From Desulforamulus profundi (GTDB lineage Bacteria > Bacillota_B > Desulfotomaculia > Desulfotomaculales > Desulfotomaculaceae): a stretch of 64,000 bases of DNA. The notes under the pieces were generated by a model. That model saw nothing but the letters and a program-made list of their open reading frames with translations. It was not told the DNA's origin and did no database searches. The DNA lies in NCBI RefSeq assembly GCF_002607855.1, contig NZ_AWQQ01000116.1, forward strand, positions 25,318 to 89,317. Reading direction: 5' to 3'. Below are positions 19,086-30,700 of the stretch, piece after piece (position 1 is the first letter of the stretch; each line of letters starts with the position of its first letter). A program made the position numbers and the translations under genes.

Positions 19086-22030
19086 ATGATGTCTCCTAAC
19101 GTTAGAACAAAACTGTCCTTATTTACAACCCTATTGATGCTGTTACAACTATTTATTTTTGTAACACCGGGTATGGCCTCAGAAACGATAGGAAGTGTAG
19201 ATAAGTATAAAACAAAAGGTCCCCAGTACATGCCCCTGCGCCCGGACCTACTTAACCAGAAAGGGCTTCCCGAAGGACCAGTAATGAAAAGTTTTGGATC
19301 TAATATGGGTTCGACCTTTACGTCAAAGGCAAACGACAACATTAATCCAAAGCTTCCCGATGGTTCTATTAAGCCTAAAATGAGTCCCGCTCCTGAATTA
19401 GACCAATCGGGAAGGCTGCTGGTGCCCCAGATCGGGACGAAAAAATCTGTTGCCATTATGGTTTACTTTGAAAATGATCCCTTTGAACCAGGAATTGATC
19501 AAAATTATTTCAACGATATGCTCTTTAATGATACCCCTGGCGCAAATAGTATGCATAATTATTACAAGGAACAGTCCTATGGTCAACTTAACATAGACGG
19601 AATTGTTTTAGGACCATACAAAAGTGACTACAATATTGACTATTACGCGCAGGATACAGCTACAAATAATAACGGTATTGATGACGCAAACGTTCAGATT
19701 TACGAGTTAGCCAGGGAATCTGTTCAAAAGGCCGTTTATGATAACCCGGATTTTAACTGGGACGACTACGACCAGGATAGCGACGGTTTTATCGATAACG
19801 TTATTATTATACAAGCGGGACCCGGTCAGGAAGAAGGGGCGCCAGCCAACAAATCTATCTGGTCTCACCAGTCGGCCATTCCTGGTGGGGAACCGGTTGG
19901 TGATGGTTTGAAGGTCGCAAATTATACTATGCAACCGGAGACAGGAAAGATTGGGGTGTTTGCTCATGAATACGGTCATGTCCTCGGTTTGCCTGATTTG
20001 TATGATGTTTCCTATACAATAACAGGTGCTGGTGAATGGGAACTGATGGCTTCCGGGTCATGGAATAATAACGGTGAAACTCCTGCAGGTTTGTCGGCCT
20101 GGTCTAAGCATTACTTGGGTTGGTTGAATTACACCGAACCGAATGAAGATCTCAAAGATCTAGTTTTACAAAATACTGTAGATTACCCAGAGGCATTACG
20201 ATTATGGACTAACGGGCAAGGAAGCAATACTTATTACCTGGTCGAAAACCGGCAAAAAAAGGGTTATGATTCATTCCTGCCCGGGGAAGGGTTACTGGTA
20301 TGGTGGATAGATAATCCGGAACGTTTCGTTGATTACAACCGTGTAAATGTACCAGTTCCTACTTGTATGCCTGTGGAGGCTGACGGCAATTACAATCTCT
20401 GGTCCAGTGGTTTGTTGCAATCTAACAGTGGGGATGCAGGTGACCCCTTCCCGGGATCAACCAACAATACAGCCTTTACTTTTACATCAACGCCCAATGC
20501 AACAACTTACGATTTGCTTAATCCAAACAATTGGGAAGTATCAGGATTGTGGGACGGCTTATATACGGGAGTATCTTTGTGGAATATACAAGCACAGGAT
20601 CCAAGCGCTAATATAAAAACATATAAGTTTGATACTACAGTAAAGAATGGAATACTATTGACTCCCAGGACAAGTCTTTCTCAATCTAGTTTAACCTTAG
20701 GACAGAGCATTAATCTGGAATATGTTCTCCTGAATGATAATACAGTTGTTAACATTTATGTGGTGGATGGAAATGGAAGTCTTGTTCGTAATCTTATAAC
20801 CAGTAATACGGAGAACAAAGGTATCCATTCCATTAGTTGGGATGGCAAGAAAAACAACGGTAGCTATGTAAGCGCAGGAAACTATAAGATTCGAATTGAA
20901 ACCAGCGTAACCAGCACCAATACCAAAAACCCCTTGGGTGGAGGTTCCAGCTTTGAAAGAACTGCCACGTCCAGTCATGAACTTGCCATTCAAGTGACAA
21001 GCAATAACACTGGCAGTATTGGTGGAGGCGGAGGCGGCGGTGGTGGAGGGATTTCCACTGATTCCTCTAAAGAATCCATTATTGGGGACTTCGAATTCAA
21101 TGAGGCCGTTTCCGAATCGAAAGAAACCGGTAGAGTAGAAATTTCAACTTCCGGCAAAGAAGTCCGGCTTAATGAAAAACAATTGAAAAGAGTTGTGGAA
21201 ACTAACAAACCCATGGCTCTTTCGGTAAATAATGTAGGTATTGTTCTTTCCAACCAATTAGTTCAACGACTTTTAGAAATTGGAAACGCTAGTTTTACAG
21301 TGGAGCCTGTCACCGTCAACCAGGCGCAAAGCATTATGGCTCAAGCAGACAACAGAAACCAATTTAAACTGGTTGATAACATTTACGAAATAACTATTTC
21401 TGCCGGTAAAAAGGAGTTTACATTTAAAGATGATGAGACAGTTACTGCTGAACTGCCGGTTCCTGCCAGTGCCCGTAAATTAGCAGGGCAAGGGAAATTA
21501 ACCGTAGGTTACTATAATCCCACCGAGAAGAAATGGGAAGATATGAATGCCACCTATAATGAAAAGAAAAATACAATGGCATTTACGACGTCTCATTTCA
21601 GTAAATATGCTGTTTTAGAAAAAACAGCACAGGCAGACGTCATGAGAAAGCCTGCGGTCATTAAACTAACCCTGGGTCAGGTGGAAGCTCAACTTAATGG
21701 TTATAAATATTCCCTGGATGCTAAGCCATTTCTGGATACCGAGGTTAACAGGACATTGGTACCTGTAAGGTTTGTTAGTGAGGCTCTTGGTTGTAAGGTT
21801 GACTGGATAGCTAAAGATAAGAAGGTTGAAATTAAAAAAGGGAATAACGTAGTGGTCCTGACTCTTGGGTCTAAGGAAGTCTTAGTAAACGGGCGAAAGT
21901 CAATAATGGATTGTGCACCGAATATTATGCCTCCAGGTAGAACTTTTGTGCCCTTGCGTTTTATCTCTGAGACCTTGGTGCCAAAGTCCAATACGATCAA
22001 GCAACTCAGTCCATAACAATAACTGAATAA
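19086..22030 (+). CDS. Secreted M6-family metalloprotease with copper-amine-oxidase-N domain (C-terminal frameshift)
   Basis: The ATG at 19086 is 8 bases after AGGGGTG; a signal peptide spans about residues 1-31. The zinc site HEYGHVLGLPD starts at His294, matching immune inhibitor A-like M6 proteases. A FlgD-like Ig domain (VVNIYVVDGNGSLVRN, then GNYKIRIE) lies near residues 550-610, followed by a run of about ten glycines. The C-terminal part holds two copies of the RTLVPVRF/RTFVPLRF copper-amine-oxidase-N pattern. At 21977-21978 TTGGTGCC probably lost a G; repair replaces the odd end with ETLGAKVQYDQATQSITITE and moves the stop to 22028-22030, about 981 residues. Base composition is AT-richer than in neighbouring genes, so acquisition from elsewhere is possible. 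It probably degrades extracellular protein. Confidence 0.87.
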
Positions 22031-22063
22031 CCATCAGAATTTTCTACAATAACATGTAAAAAC

Positions 22064-22090
22064 AACCCTGCAGCTTCAGACTGCAGGGTT
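22064..22090. terminator. Bidirectional hairpin between converging genes
   Basis: AACCCTGCAG and CTGCAGGGTT are exact inverted repeats with a 7-base loop. It lies between the M6 protease and the XRE regulator, which converge. Flanked by A-rich sequence on the left, it could end transcription of the minus-strand gene. Confidence 0.7.
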
Positions 22091-22097
22091 GGCTACT

Positions 22098-22579
22098 TTA
22101 CTTCTTTTCACTCTTCCTATCCTTATACTTTTCTTTCAATTCCTGAACCAATAATTTATCCGCTGCCCCGGGGCCTATCCCCGTTTGGTATGTATGATGC
22201 AGTAAGCTAAGGGTATTGCTCAGTGAAACCAGCCATTCTTCAATGACCTCGTTGGAATAGCCCTGTGCTTTAATGTTCTGGATTAATGAAATCAGCTTAT
22301 GATTATTTCGATCTGACACAAAGGACATCATTCCAGGGGGGACAGTGGAGGAATCACCGGGGATGATCCCCGGGTGTTCATTGGTAAGGCCCAACAAATA
22401 GTCAACACTGCAATGAAAAAAACAGCCAGTTTTTTCAGGGTATCCGGGTCTGGCTGCCGCTTTTCTGTTTCGTAGAGCGCAATGGCTGATTTGCCGATGT
22501 TTAATGCATCGCCCAGAGCCTGCTGGGTAAGGCCTCTGCTTTCTCTCAGCTCTTTCATCCTCTGTCTGAAAATACCCAC
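22098..22579 (-). CDS. XRE-family transcription regulator (one frameshift)
   Basis: The N-terminal helix-turn-helix is clear: RMKELRESRGLTQQALGDALNIGKSAIALYE, with the typical QQALGDALNIGKSAIALYE recognition segment. The run of seven T (A on the plus strand, 22416-22422) probably was eight. Repair links LAVFF to HCSVDYLLGLTNEHPG, the usual SVDYLLG ending of this fold, and continues into a 90-residue C-terminal part of unknown type ending KYKDRKSEKK. I chose GTG 22579 since GAGG lies 8 bases upstream; an upstream GTG at 22588 is possible. It is transcribed away from a histidine kinase, and two palindromes in the shared spacer are candidate binding sites. Confidence 0.8.
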
Positions 22580-22632
22580 ACAATACACCTCGAATCAATT
22601 ATATCTGCGGTGTTTGCCAATTCAATTATGTG

Positions 22633-22645
22633 TTTCATAGTGAAA
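22633..22645. promoter_or_regulatory. Candidate operator TTTCATAGTGAAA
   Basis: A 13-bp palindrome with TTTCA/TGAAA arms, just upstream of the likely XRE promoter (minus-strand TTGAAT and TATAAT, 16 bases apart, at about 22602-22625). Its centre lies 31 bp, close to three helical turns, from a second similar site. Confidence 0.55.
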
Positions 22646-22654
22646 TAAAAATAC

Positions 22655-22683
22655 TTGACATTATTTCAAATTGAAAATATTGT
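22655..22683 (+). promoter_or_regulatory. Promoter of the histidine kinase with embedded operator
   Basis: TTGACA at 22655-22660 and TATTGT at 22678-22683 have a 17-base spacer. The spacer holds TTTCAAATTGAAA (22664-22676), a palindrome like the one at 22633. Binding of the divergent XRE protein here would block the promoter. Confidence 0.6.
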
Positions 22684-22718
22684 GTAGGCAGCTAATAATC
22701 TCTTGGGAGGTGTCAGGG

Positions 22719-23456
22719 GTGACTGTGAACCAAAATGATGAGTTTAGTTTTCTTTTAGTTAAGGAAGACTCGGCAGGGTACAATGGTTTCGCAAACAATA
22801 ATGAACGGTTGGTAAGAATCAGGCTAACCGGAGAAATGGCTGCAGCAATTGCTCATGAAATACGAAATCCCATGACAACCGTTCGTGGACTGCTGCAGAT
22901 GCTTCAGATTGAAAAGGCTTGCCCCGGTTTTGAGGAACGTCTGCACGTTATGTTAAAGGAACTGGACCGGGCCAATTCCATTATTTCAGAAGTGCTTTTA
23001 CTGGCCCCTACCAAGGTAACGGATCTAAAACGCAAGATCCTGAATGATATCCTGGAAGGACTGCTGCCGGCTATCAATTCGGAAGCCGTTAAAAACGGCC
23101 AAAGAGTTGTATTTGAACCGGGCATCGTGCCATATATTTCATTGAATGAACAGGAAATTGCCAAATTAATCCTGAACCTGGTGCGAAACGGTATGGAGGC
23201 CATGACACCCGGAGGCATTCTGACAATCAAGACCTTTATGGACGGCCAGGAAATTGTTTTGTCCGTACAGGACCAGGGAAAGGGGATTAAAATGGGGCTT
23301 CTTGATATGTTGGGAACCCCTTTCTTTACCACCAAGGAACAGGGGACCGGGCTGGGGCTGGCGGTTTCCTACAGCATTGCCGCCAGGCACAACGCCGCCA
23401 TTAAAGTAGAAACCGGTCCCCGGGGCAGCACCTTCTTCGTCCGCTTCAAGACCTAG
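22719..23456 (+). CDS. Soluble sensor-poor histidine kinase, sporulation-kinase-like
   Basis: A 245-residue kinase starting at GTG 22719, 8 bases after GGGAGG. The phospho-acceptor is His46 in AIAHEIRNPMTTVRGLLQML, the pattern seen in KinA-type sporulation kinases. The ATP-binding part has the N box NLVRNGMEAM, the G1 box DQGKGI and the G2 box GTGLGLAVSYS. There is no PAS domain, membrane segment or other sensor, only about 45 N-terminal residues of unknown role. No response regulator gene is adjacent. It may feed the Spo0 phosphorelay, but this is inferred from sequence type only. Confidence 0.82.
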   Translation: MTVNQNDEFSFLLVKEDSAGYNGFANNNERLVRIRLTGEMAAAIAHEIRNPMTTVRGLLQMLQIEKACPGFEERLHVMLKELDRANSIISEVLLLAPTKVTDLKRKILNDILEGLLPAINSEAVKNGQRVVFEPGIVPYISLNEQEIAKLILNLVRNGMEAMTPGGILTIKTFMDGQEIVLSVQDQGKGIKMGLLDMLGTPFFTTKEQGTGLGLAVSYSIAARHNAAIKVETGPRGSTFFVRFKT

Positions 23457-23482
23457 GGTCGGATCCCACAAAAATTTCCGCT

Positions 23483-23526
23483 CACCCCCTGTGCAGGTGT
23501 AAACATACTCTAAAGCACAGGGGGTG
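23483..23526 (+). promoter_or_regulatory. 12-bp hairpin that would hide the next gene's ribosome binding site
   Basis: CACCCCCTGTGC (23483-23494) and GCACAGGGGGTG (23515-23526) are exact inverted repeats with a 20-base loop. The right arm contains the GGGGGTG ribosome binding site 5 bases before the ATG at 23532. No T-run follows, so translational control is more likely than termination, although it could also protect the kinase mRNA end. Confidence 0.55.
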
Positions 23527-23531
23527 TTGTT

Positions 23532-23996
23532 ATGTGGGAGACTATCGGGTATTTAACTATTTTAATCCTGGCCTGTTACGGTGTTTACTATCTGGTGCAG
23601 GACCTGTTTCGTCTGGTGAGGCACCTGCCCGGCCCGCCGGTGAGCATGCTGATGGTGCTGCGCAACAGGGCTGCGGACGTGGAGTATTTGATGCGGCGGT
23701 TGGAATCCTGGCGAAGATACCAGTGGGTGAACCTGGAAGTGGTGGTGGTGGATGACGGCTCGGAGGATGATACCGCCGATATCCTCAAGGGTCTGCAGCA
23801 GAATTTATCCTTTCGCTTTGTGTCTTTGGAGCCGGAAAGTCTGCCGGAGCACCCTTTCCGAAAGGACCGGGCCTTCATGACCGGGCTGTTGCACTGCCAA
23901 AATGCCCTGGTGTGGGTGGTGGATTTAAGAAAACTTCCCCAGGGACTGCTGGCTGAGAAGGTTTTTCGTGTATTTTTCTGCCAGGGCTGGAGGTAA
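23532..23996 (+). CDS. Short glycosyltransferase family 2-like membrane-anchored protein
   Basis: An N-terminal membrane span (residues 5-25) is followed by VSMLMVLRNRAADVEYLMRRLESW and VNLEVVVVDDGSEDDTADIL, the nucleotide-binding DDGSxD motif of GT2 enzymes near residues 75-80. The protein then ends at 154 residues, much shorter than a full GT2 domain, and no acceptor-binding half is visible. It may be a reduced, non-catalytic relative. The gene is followed 21 bases later by the GGDEF gene, and its ribosome binding site is inside a hairpin. Confidence 0.65.
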   Translation: MWETIGYLTILILACYGVYYLVQDLFRLVRHLPGPPVSMLMVLRNRAADVEYLMRRLESWRRYQWVNLEVVVVDDGSEDDTADILKGLQQNLSFRFVSLEPESLPEHPFRKDRAFMTGLLHCQNALVWVVDLRKLPQGLLAEKVFRVFFCQGWR

Positions 23997-24017
23997 ATTA
24001 CCATTTATTGTCGAATA

Positions 24018-25751
24018 ATGGAGACGGAGGGGGTGGTTTTTATCTCAAGACAGGGAAGTCTTGGCTTGCTCTATACATGGACGATCATACTGCTGGGCTT
24101 TGGCTGGTTGTGGAAGGTTTTTCCCCAACTTAACCTGGACCAGGGGGGGACGCTGACGGTCCTCATCATTCTGGGTGTGCTGGCGGAGTGGATGGCGGTT
24201 CCCTTTCCCCAGGGATACTTATCCGGGGGCTACGTCATCGTTGTGGCCACCCAGTTGATCTGTGGCGGTGTGGCCACCGCCTGGGTGACCGGGTTGGTCT
24301 CCCTGATCGGGCTGGGCATTGCCAACCGGGGAAATCCCTTGCGAACCACCCTGTTTAACAGTTCACAGCACATTCTGGCGGCCGCCGGTGCGTCCTTTGT
24401 CTTCCAACAGGTGGAGGGAGAGATCTTACCCATCGTCCTGTTTACCCTGGTTTATTTTGCCGTTAACCACATGCTGGTTTATTTTTACCTGCTGCCCGGA
24501 CGCCGGGACCACCCGGATTTATTTGGCTGGGATGCCCTGCGCTGGGACGGCTACACCTATCTCTTTACCGCTCCTTACGGGGCTTTGATGGCTGCCTTTT
24601 ATCTTAAAATGGGCGTCAGCTGGGCACTGGTCTTATTCCTGCCGGTGCTGGCAGCCCAGGTGATTCTCGGTAAATATGTACATATGGAACTGTCCAACCG
24701 GGAGCTGACGGCCCTTTTCCAGGTGGCCAAGCGGCTGCGGGTCAGTTATGAACCGGACACCTTCTTTAACCAGATTTTGCAGGAATGCCGGCGGATTGCT
24801 CCTTTCCATACCGCTGTCATCTTCTTTTGGTCCCAGGAACGCCAGCTGTTTTTACCCGGCGCCGCCCAGGGGCCTTTACGGGAAGAGATGTGCAACATGG
24901 TGGCACCCGGCGAGGGCCTGGTGGGACAAGCTGCAGAGAGCAAGGAGCCCGTTATCATTGAGGATGTCCGGGACATGGACTCCCCAAGGGATGCCGGTTC
25001 CTTCCGGCGGTTCCGCTCGGTGCTGGTGATTCCCCTGCTGGCCCAGGGGGAGGTCACCGGTGTTTTGGTGCTGGGGGACATGCGCCCCTATGCCTATGAA
25101 GAGAAGCATATGCAGATGGTAAGCATTATCGGCGGCCAGGCGGGTATTGTGTTGGCCAACGACATGCTGGTGGAAAAAATCCGGCACCTGTCCGTGACAG
25201 ACCGGTTGACCGATTTCCTTAATCACAGGCAGTTTTACCGCCAGGTGGTCAAGGAAATGGTCCGGTGCCGCGCCGCCGGGGAGCCCGCCTCCCTGCTGCT
25301 GGTGAACATCGATAATATGGGTGTTTTCAACTCCCGTTACGGGCACGGGGCAGGGGATGCGGTGATTCAAATGGTGGCTTCGGTGCTGCGGGATGTCACC
25401 CGGCCCGCAGATCTCCTTGGCCGGTACGGGGGCGGTGAGCTGGCGGTGCTGGCGCTGGGTTCGGACACGGCCAACGCTTTAAAACTGGCCGAGCAGATCC
25501 GGGTAGAGGTGAGGGACCGCCGGCTGGTGCCCGAGGAATCCCAGCAGCAGATCATGGTAACGGTGTCCGTTGGTGTGGCCACCTTCCCCCACGACACCAC
25601 CGACCCGGACCAAATCTTCTTTGGGGCGGAAAAGGCGGTGGCCCGGGCCAAAGAACTGGGCCGGGACCGGTCCGTTGCTTACAGCCGGCTGTTAAAGGAA
25701 ATCAAATTAAAAATACAAAAGGATGGAACTCCCGCAGTTCGGAGAAGGTGA
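24018..25751 (+). CDS. Membrane GAF-GGDEF protein with altered GGDEF motif
   Basis: Five to six hydrophobic spans occupy about residues 10-215. A GAF domain follows (about 235-380, with GEGLVGQAAESKEPVIIEDV), and then a GGDEF domain begins at VTDRLTDFLNHRQFYRQV. The signature reads RYGGGELAVL: residues 471-475 are G-G-G-E-L instead of G-G-D/E-E-F. Diguanylate cyclases need the third acidic residue for catalysis, so it may bind GTP or act as a regulator rather than make c-di-GMP. I see no error explanation, as the frame is intact. The start is uncertain since ATG 24018 lacks a clear ribosome binding site. The comF gene follows 6 bases later. Confidence 0.8.
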   Translation: METEGVVFISRQGSLGLLYTWTIILLGFGWLWKVFPQLNLDQGGTLTVLIILGVLAEWMAVPFPQGYLSGGYVIVVATQLICGGVATAWVTGLVSLIGLGIANRGNPLRTTLFNSSQHILAAAGASFVFQQVEGEILPIVLFTLVYFAVNHMLVYFYLLPGRRDHPDLFGWDALRWDGYTYLFTAPYGALMAAFYLKMGVSWALVLFLPVLAAQVILGKYVHMELSNRELTALFQVAKRLRVSYEPDTFFNQILQECRRIAPFHTAVIFFWSQERQLFLPGAAQGPLREEMCNMVAPGEGLVGQAAESKEPVIIEDVRDMDSPRDAGSFRRFRSVLVIPLLAQGEVTGVLVLGDMRPYAYEEKHMQMVSIIGGQAGIVLANDMLVEKIRHLSVTDRLTDFLNHRQFYRQVVKEMVRCRAAGEPASLLLVNIDNMGVFNSRYGHGAGDAVIQMVASVLRDVTRPADLLGRYGGGELAVLALGSDTANALKLAEQIRVEVRDRRLVPEESQQQIMVTVSVGVATFPHDTTDPDQIFFGAEKAVARAKELGRDRSVAYSRLLKEIKLKIQKDGTPAVRRR

Positions 25752-25757
25752 AGACCC

Positions 25758-26473
25758 ATGCACCCCCTGTTGGAAGCCCTGGTAAACTTGATTTTCCCCG
25801 AGTGGCCCGGCTGCAAGCTGTGCGGCCGCCTCGGCAAAGAAGACCTGTGCCCCGCCTGCCGTCAAGAACTGCGGGATTGGGCGGCCAAACCAAAGTGCCC
25901 GGTTTGCGGCAGGCCGGTCCCCCCCAAGGCCGGGTCACCCTTTGCGGAGATTGCCAAAGCCAACCCCCGCCCTTTGAGATGGCCAGAGCGGTGGGCCCCT
26001 ATGAGGGCGGCTTGCGGCAGGCCATCCATCTTTTTAAATACAAGAGAAGAAAATCCCTGGCCCCGCTGCTGGGCGGACTCATGCTGGAAACATTGCAGAA
26101 ACATCCCCGGCTGTTGCATTGTGATCTTGTACTGCCGGTGCCCATGTCCCGGGGAAGGTTAAGGGAGCGGGGGTTTAACCAGGCGGCGCTGCTGGCCCGC
26201 CAGGTGGCCAGGGGGCTAAACCTGCCGCTGTCAGACCGTGTGTTGATAAAGGGCGAAACACCGCCCCAGACAGGCCTTACCCGGCCCCAACGGGAGCAAA
26301 ACCTGAGGGGATCCTTTAAAGTGAAGGCACCGGAAGAAATCAGGGGCAAAAACCTGTTAATTGTAGATGATGTTTTCACCACCGGGTCCACCGTTTCTGC
26401 CATGGCAGAGACCCTGAAAGAGCAAGGGGCGGCTGGAATCTTCGTCATCACACTGGCCAACGCGGCAAAATAA
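25758..26473 (+). CDS. comF: ComF-family phosphoribosyltransferase-like protein (one frameshift)
   Basis: The N-terminal zinc finger region shows CKLCGR, CPAC, CPVCGR and, after repair, CGDC. The C-terminal phosphoribosyltransferase fold carries LLIVDDVFTTGSTVSAMAETL. The frame breaks at 25938-25940, where CACCCTTTGC probably lost a C; repair gives KAGSPLCGDCQSQPPPFEMARAVGPY. The whole protein is then about 238 residues, a usual length. ComF proteins support DNA uptake in competent bacteria, but many non-competent species carry the gene. No comFA helicase lies next to it. Confidence 0.85.
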
Positions 26474-26737
26474 ACTCCCAGAAGAAAATGGCAGAGGACT
26501 CAGAAGTTGGTGATTTCACAGGGAAAATCATCGGTTTCCCGGTACAATCTCCGCCAATCTTGCTAGATTACGACGTTATCACCAAAGCAGAATACCCGGC
26601 ATACATCTTCCAAATACTGGAAAACAAAAATCTTCTACAAAAATCATGCCAACGCATCCCACATTCTGACAAATAATACTATACTATCCACCTGATGCCC
26701 ACAGAAAAACCCCTGATTTGATGGGTTATTAACAGAC

Positions 26738-26755
26738 TTATCCACATTGTCCACA
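26738..26755 (+). promoter_or_regulatory. Two directly adjacent DnaA-box-like 9-mers
   Basis: TTATCCACA at 26738-26746 matches the DnaA consensus exactly, and TTGTCCACA at 26747-26755 differs by one base, with no gap. A weaker relative (TATCCACC) occurs at about 26685. They lie about 70-80 bases upstream of the csp promoter -35 element. Confidence 0.6.
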
Positions 26756-26820
26756 GGAATAACCTTTTCAACAAGGATTTTTTCGACAAAGCATCGGAAA
26801 TCCCCCAGGATCGGTAACAC

Positions 26821-26850
26821 TTGACAGGGCACAGGTAAAAGTGATAAGAT
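26821..26850 (+). promoter_or_regulatory. Probable SigA promoter of the cold shock gene
   Basis: TTGACA at 26821-26826 and TAAGAT at 26845-26850 are separated by 18 bases. The start codon follows 56 bases later, which leaves a leader typical of csp mRNAs. Confidence 0.65.
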
Positions 26851-26906
26851 AACCCCACGTGAGTTCATTGGGCTCTCTGAAAGTATTTTGAAAGCGAGGA
26901 ATGTAA

Positions 26907-27104
26907 ATGCTCGGCAAGGTAAAATGGTTTAATGCGGAAAAAGGTTATGGTTTCATTGAAAGAGAAGAAGGTGGCGATGTATTCGTTCACTTTTCCGCAA
27001 TTCAAGAAGAAGGTTTCAAATCATTAGCTGAAGGTCAGGAAGTTGAATTCGACATCGTTGAAGGTGCTCGTGGACCCCAAGCTGCTAACGTTACCAAACG
27101 TTAA
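26907..27104 (+). CDS. Cold shock protein (CspA family)
   Basis: A complete 65-residue cold shock domain with the RNA-binding motifs KGYGFIER (RNP1) and VFVHFSAI (RNP2). These proteins bind single-stranded RNA and DNA and act as RNA chaperones. The start ATG follows GAGGAATGTAA. It is single-gene, with its own promoter and a short hairpin after the stop. Confidence 0.93.
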   Translation: MLGKVKWFNAEKGYGFIEREEGGDVFVHFSAIQEEGFKSLAEGQEVEFDIVEGARGPQAANVTKR

Positions 27105-27125
27105 TTATAAAGGTTGAAAACTTTC

Positions 27126-27150
27126 TACCCTGCCACCGGCCAGGGTTTTA
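27126..27150 (+). terminator. Weak terminator after the cold shock gene
   Basis: ACCCTG and CAGGGT flank an 8-base loop and are followed by TTTAAAA. Short stem, so confidence is limited. Confidence 0.45.
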
Positions 27151-27246
27151 AAATTCTGTTAAAAAAATGCAGGAATTTAACAGGTTTTCGGGAATACTAA
27201 CAGCAGGTATTTATTTCCTATGACACTGCGAAAGGAGTGGTACTTT

Positions 27247-27768
27247 GTGAAAGTGCAAGTTCGCGGTAAGAACATTCAAGTAACCCCGGCCCTGAGGGAT
27301 TATGTGGAAAAACGTTTGGGTAAGTTGGACCGGTTCCTGGATAATTTGGGAGAAGCGGTGGCAACCCTGGTTGTTGAAGGCGATTCACATAAGATTGAGG
27401 TTACCCTTCCGGTAAACGGCATGCTTCTAAGGGGCGAAGAGGCCACCGGTGAAATGTATTCCTCGGTGGATCTGGTGGTTGAAAAAATGGAGCGCCAGAT
27501 CGAGCGCTACAAAGGCAAGATCAACCGCCGCAGCAACCGTGGCATCGCCGACCTGGCGGAAGTCGCAGACAAAATCGAAGACGAGACCCCCAAGGTTATT
27601 AAAACAAAGCGCTTTGCCATCAAACCCATGGCCCTGGATGAAGCCATTATGCAGATGAACCTGCTGGGCCATGACTTCTTCGTCTTTTCCAATGCGGAAA
27701 CCGAGCAGACCAACGTGGTCTACAAGAGAAAAGACGGCAACTACGGCTTAATCGAGCCGGAATTCTAA
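27247..27768 (+). CDS. hpf: Long-form ribosome hibernation promoting factor
   Basis: Binds 30S subunits and, in the long form, pairs two 70S ribosomes into an inactive 100S dimer in stationary phase. I chose GTG 27247 (MKVQVRGKNIQVTPALRDYVEKRL) since AAAGGAG lies 9 bases upstream; earlier codons in the frame lack one. The N-terminal HPF/RaiA domain covers residues 1-100, and the C-terminal dimerisation domain ends with NVVYKRKDGNYGLIEPEF. About 173 residues, the usual long-form length. Placed just upstream of secA, as in many Firmicutes. Confidence 0.95.
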   Translation: MKVQVRGKNIQVTPALRDYVEKRLGKLDRFLDNLGEAVATLVVEGDSHKIEVTLPVNGMLLRGEEATGEMYSSVDLVVEKMERQIERYKGKINRRSNRGIADLAEVADKIEDETPKVIKTKRFAIKPMALDEAIMQMNLLGHDFFVFSNAETEQTNVVYKRKDGNYGLIEPEF

Positions 27769-27781
27769 AATGTTTACAAAA

Positions 27782-27806
27782 GGGCACGCCGCACAGGCGT
27801 GCCTTT
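27782..27806 (+). terminator. Terminator after hpf
   Basis: GGCACGCC and GGCGTGCC pair around a 5-base loop and are followed by TTTATTATT. It lies 15 bases after the hpf stop. Confidence 0.85.
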
Positions 27807-28027
27807 ATTATTGACCGGCAAAAGACCTAACATTATCAGTATAATTTAACGGGACAACGGGAGGAATCGCAGGGTTTAGGGCGAAATCTCTACCACATGG
27901 CCATTTCTTGCTTTGTTCCGGTTGTGGTGATAGAATAAATTTGCCATAACTTCGAGGATTTGTCAGGAACCTCAATGGTTCTTTTCCTTTGGCCTGATAA
28001 AAGGGAAAACCTGAAAGGTGGTTAACC

Positions 28028-30641
<2,614 letters not shown>

Positions 30642-30644
30642 ACC

Positions 30645-30668
30645 TAATAACTTAATAACTTAAGTACC
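30645..30668. repeat. 8-base tandem stutter TAATAACT
   Basis: TAATAACT occurs twice in a row and is followed by the related TAAGTACC. It lies between secA and prfB. The next bases (AGGCACC) resemble the GTACC-type words also seen at 34862. Confidence 0.45.
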
Positions 30669-30700
30669 AGGCACCATTTTCGGAGAGAGGATGAAATACC

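Larger units (their letters stand above)
26474..26906. other. 433-bp intergenic region before the cold shock gene
   Basis: No gene is supported; the 62-codon open frame at 26488-26676 lacks a good ribosome binding site and a recognisable product. The region holds two tandem DnaA-box-like 9-mers and a promoter. Confidence 0.5.

Noticed and set aside
24008..24015. Spo0A-box-like TTGTCGAA before the GGDEF gene
   Set aside because: Matches an 0A box, but it lies within 3 bases of the start codon and a single short site is weak evidence.
26488..26676. 62-codon open frame before the cold shock gene
   Set aside because: No good ribosome binding site and no recognisable composition; AT-poor chance frame in a regulatory spacer.
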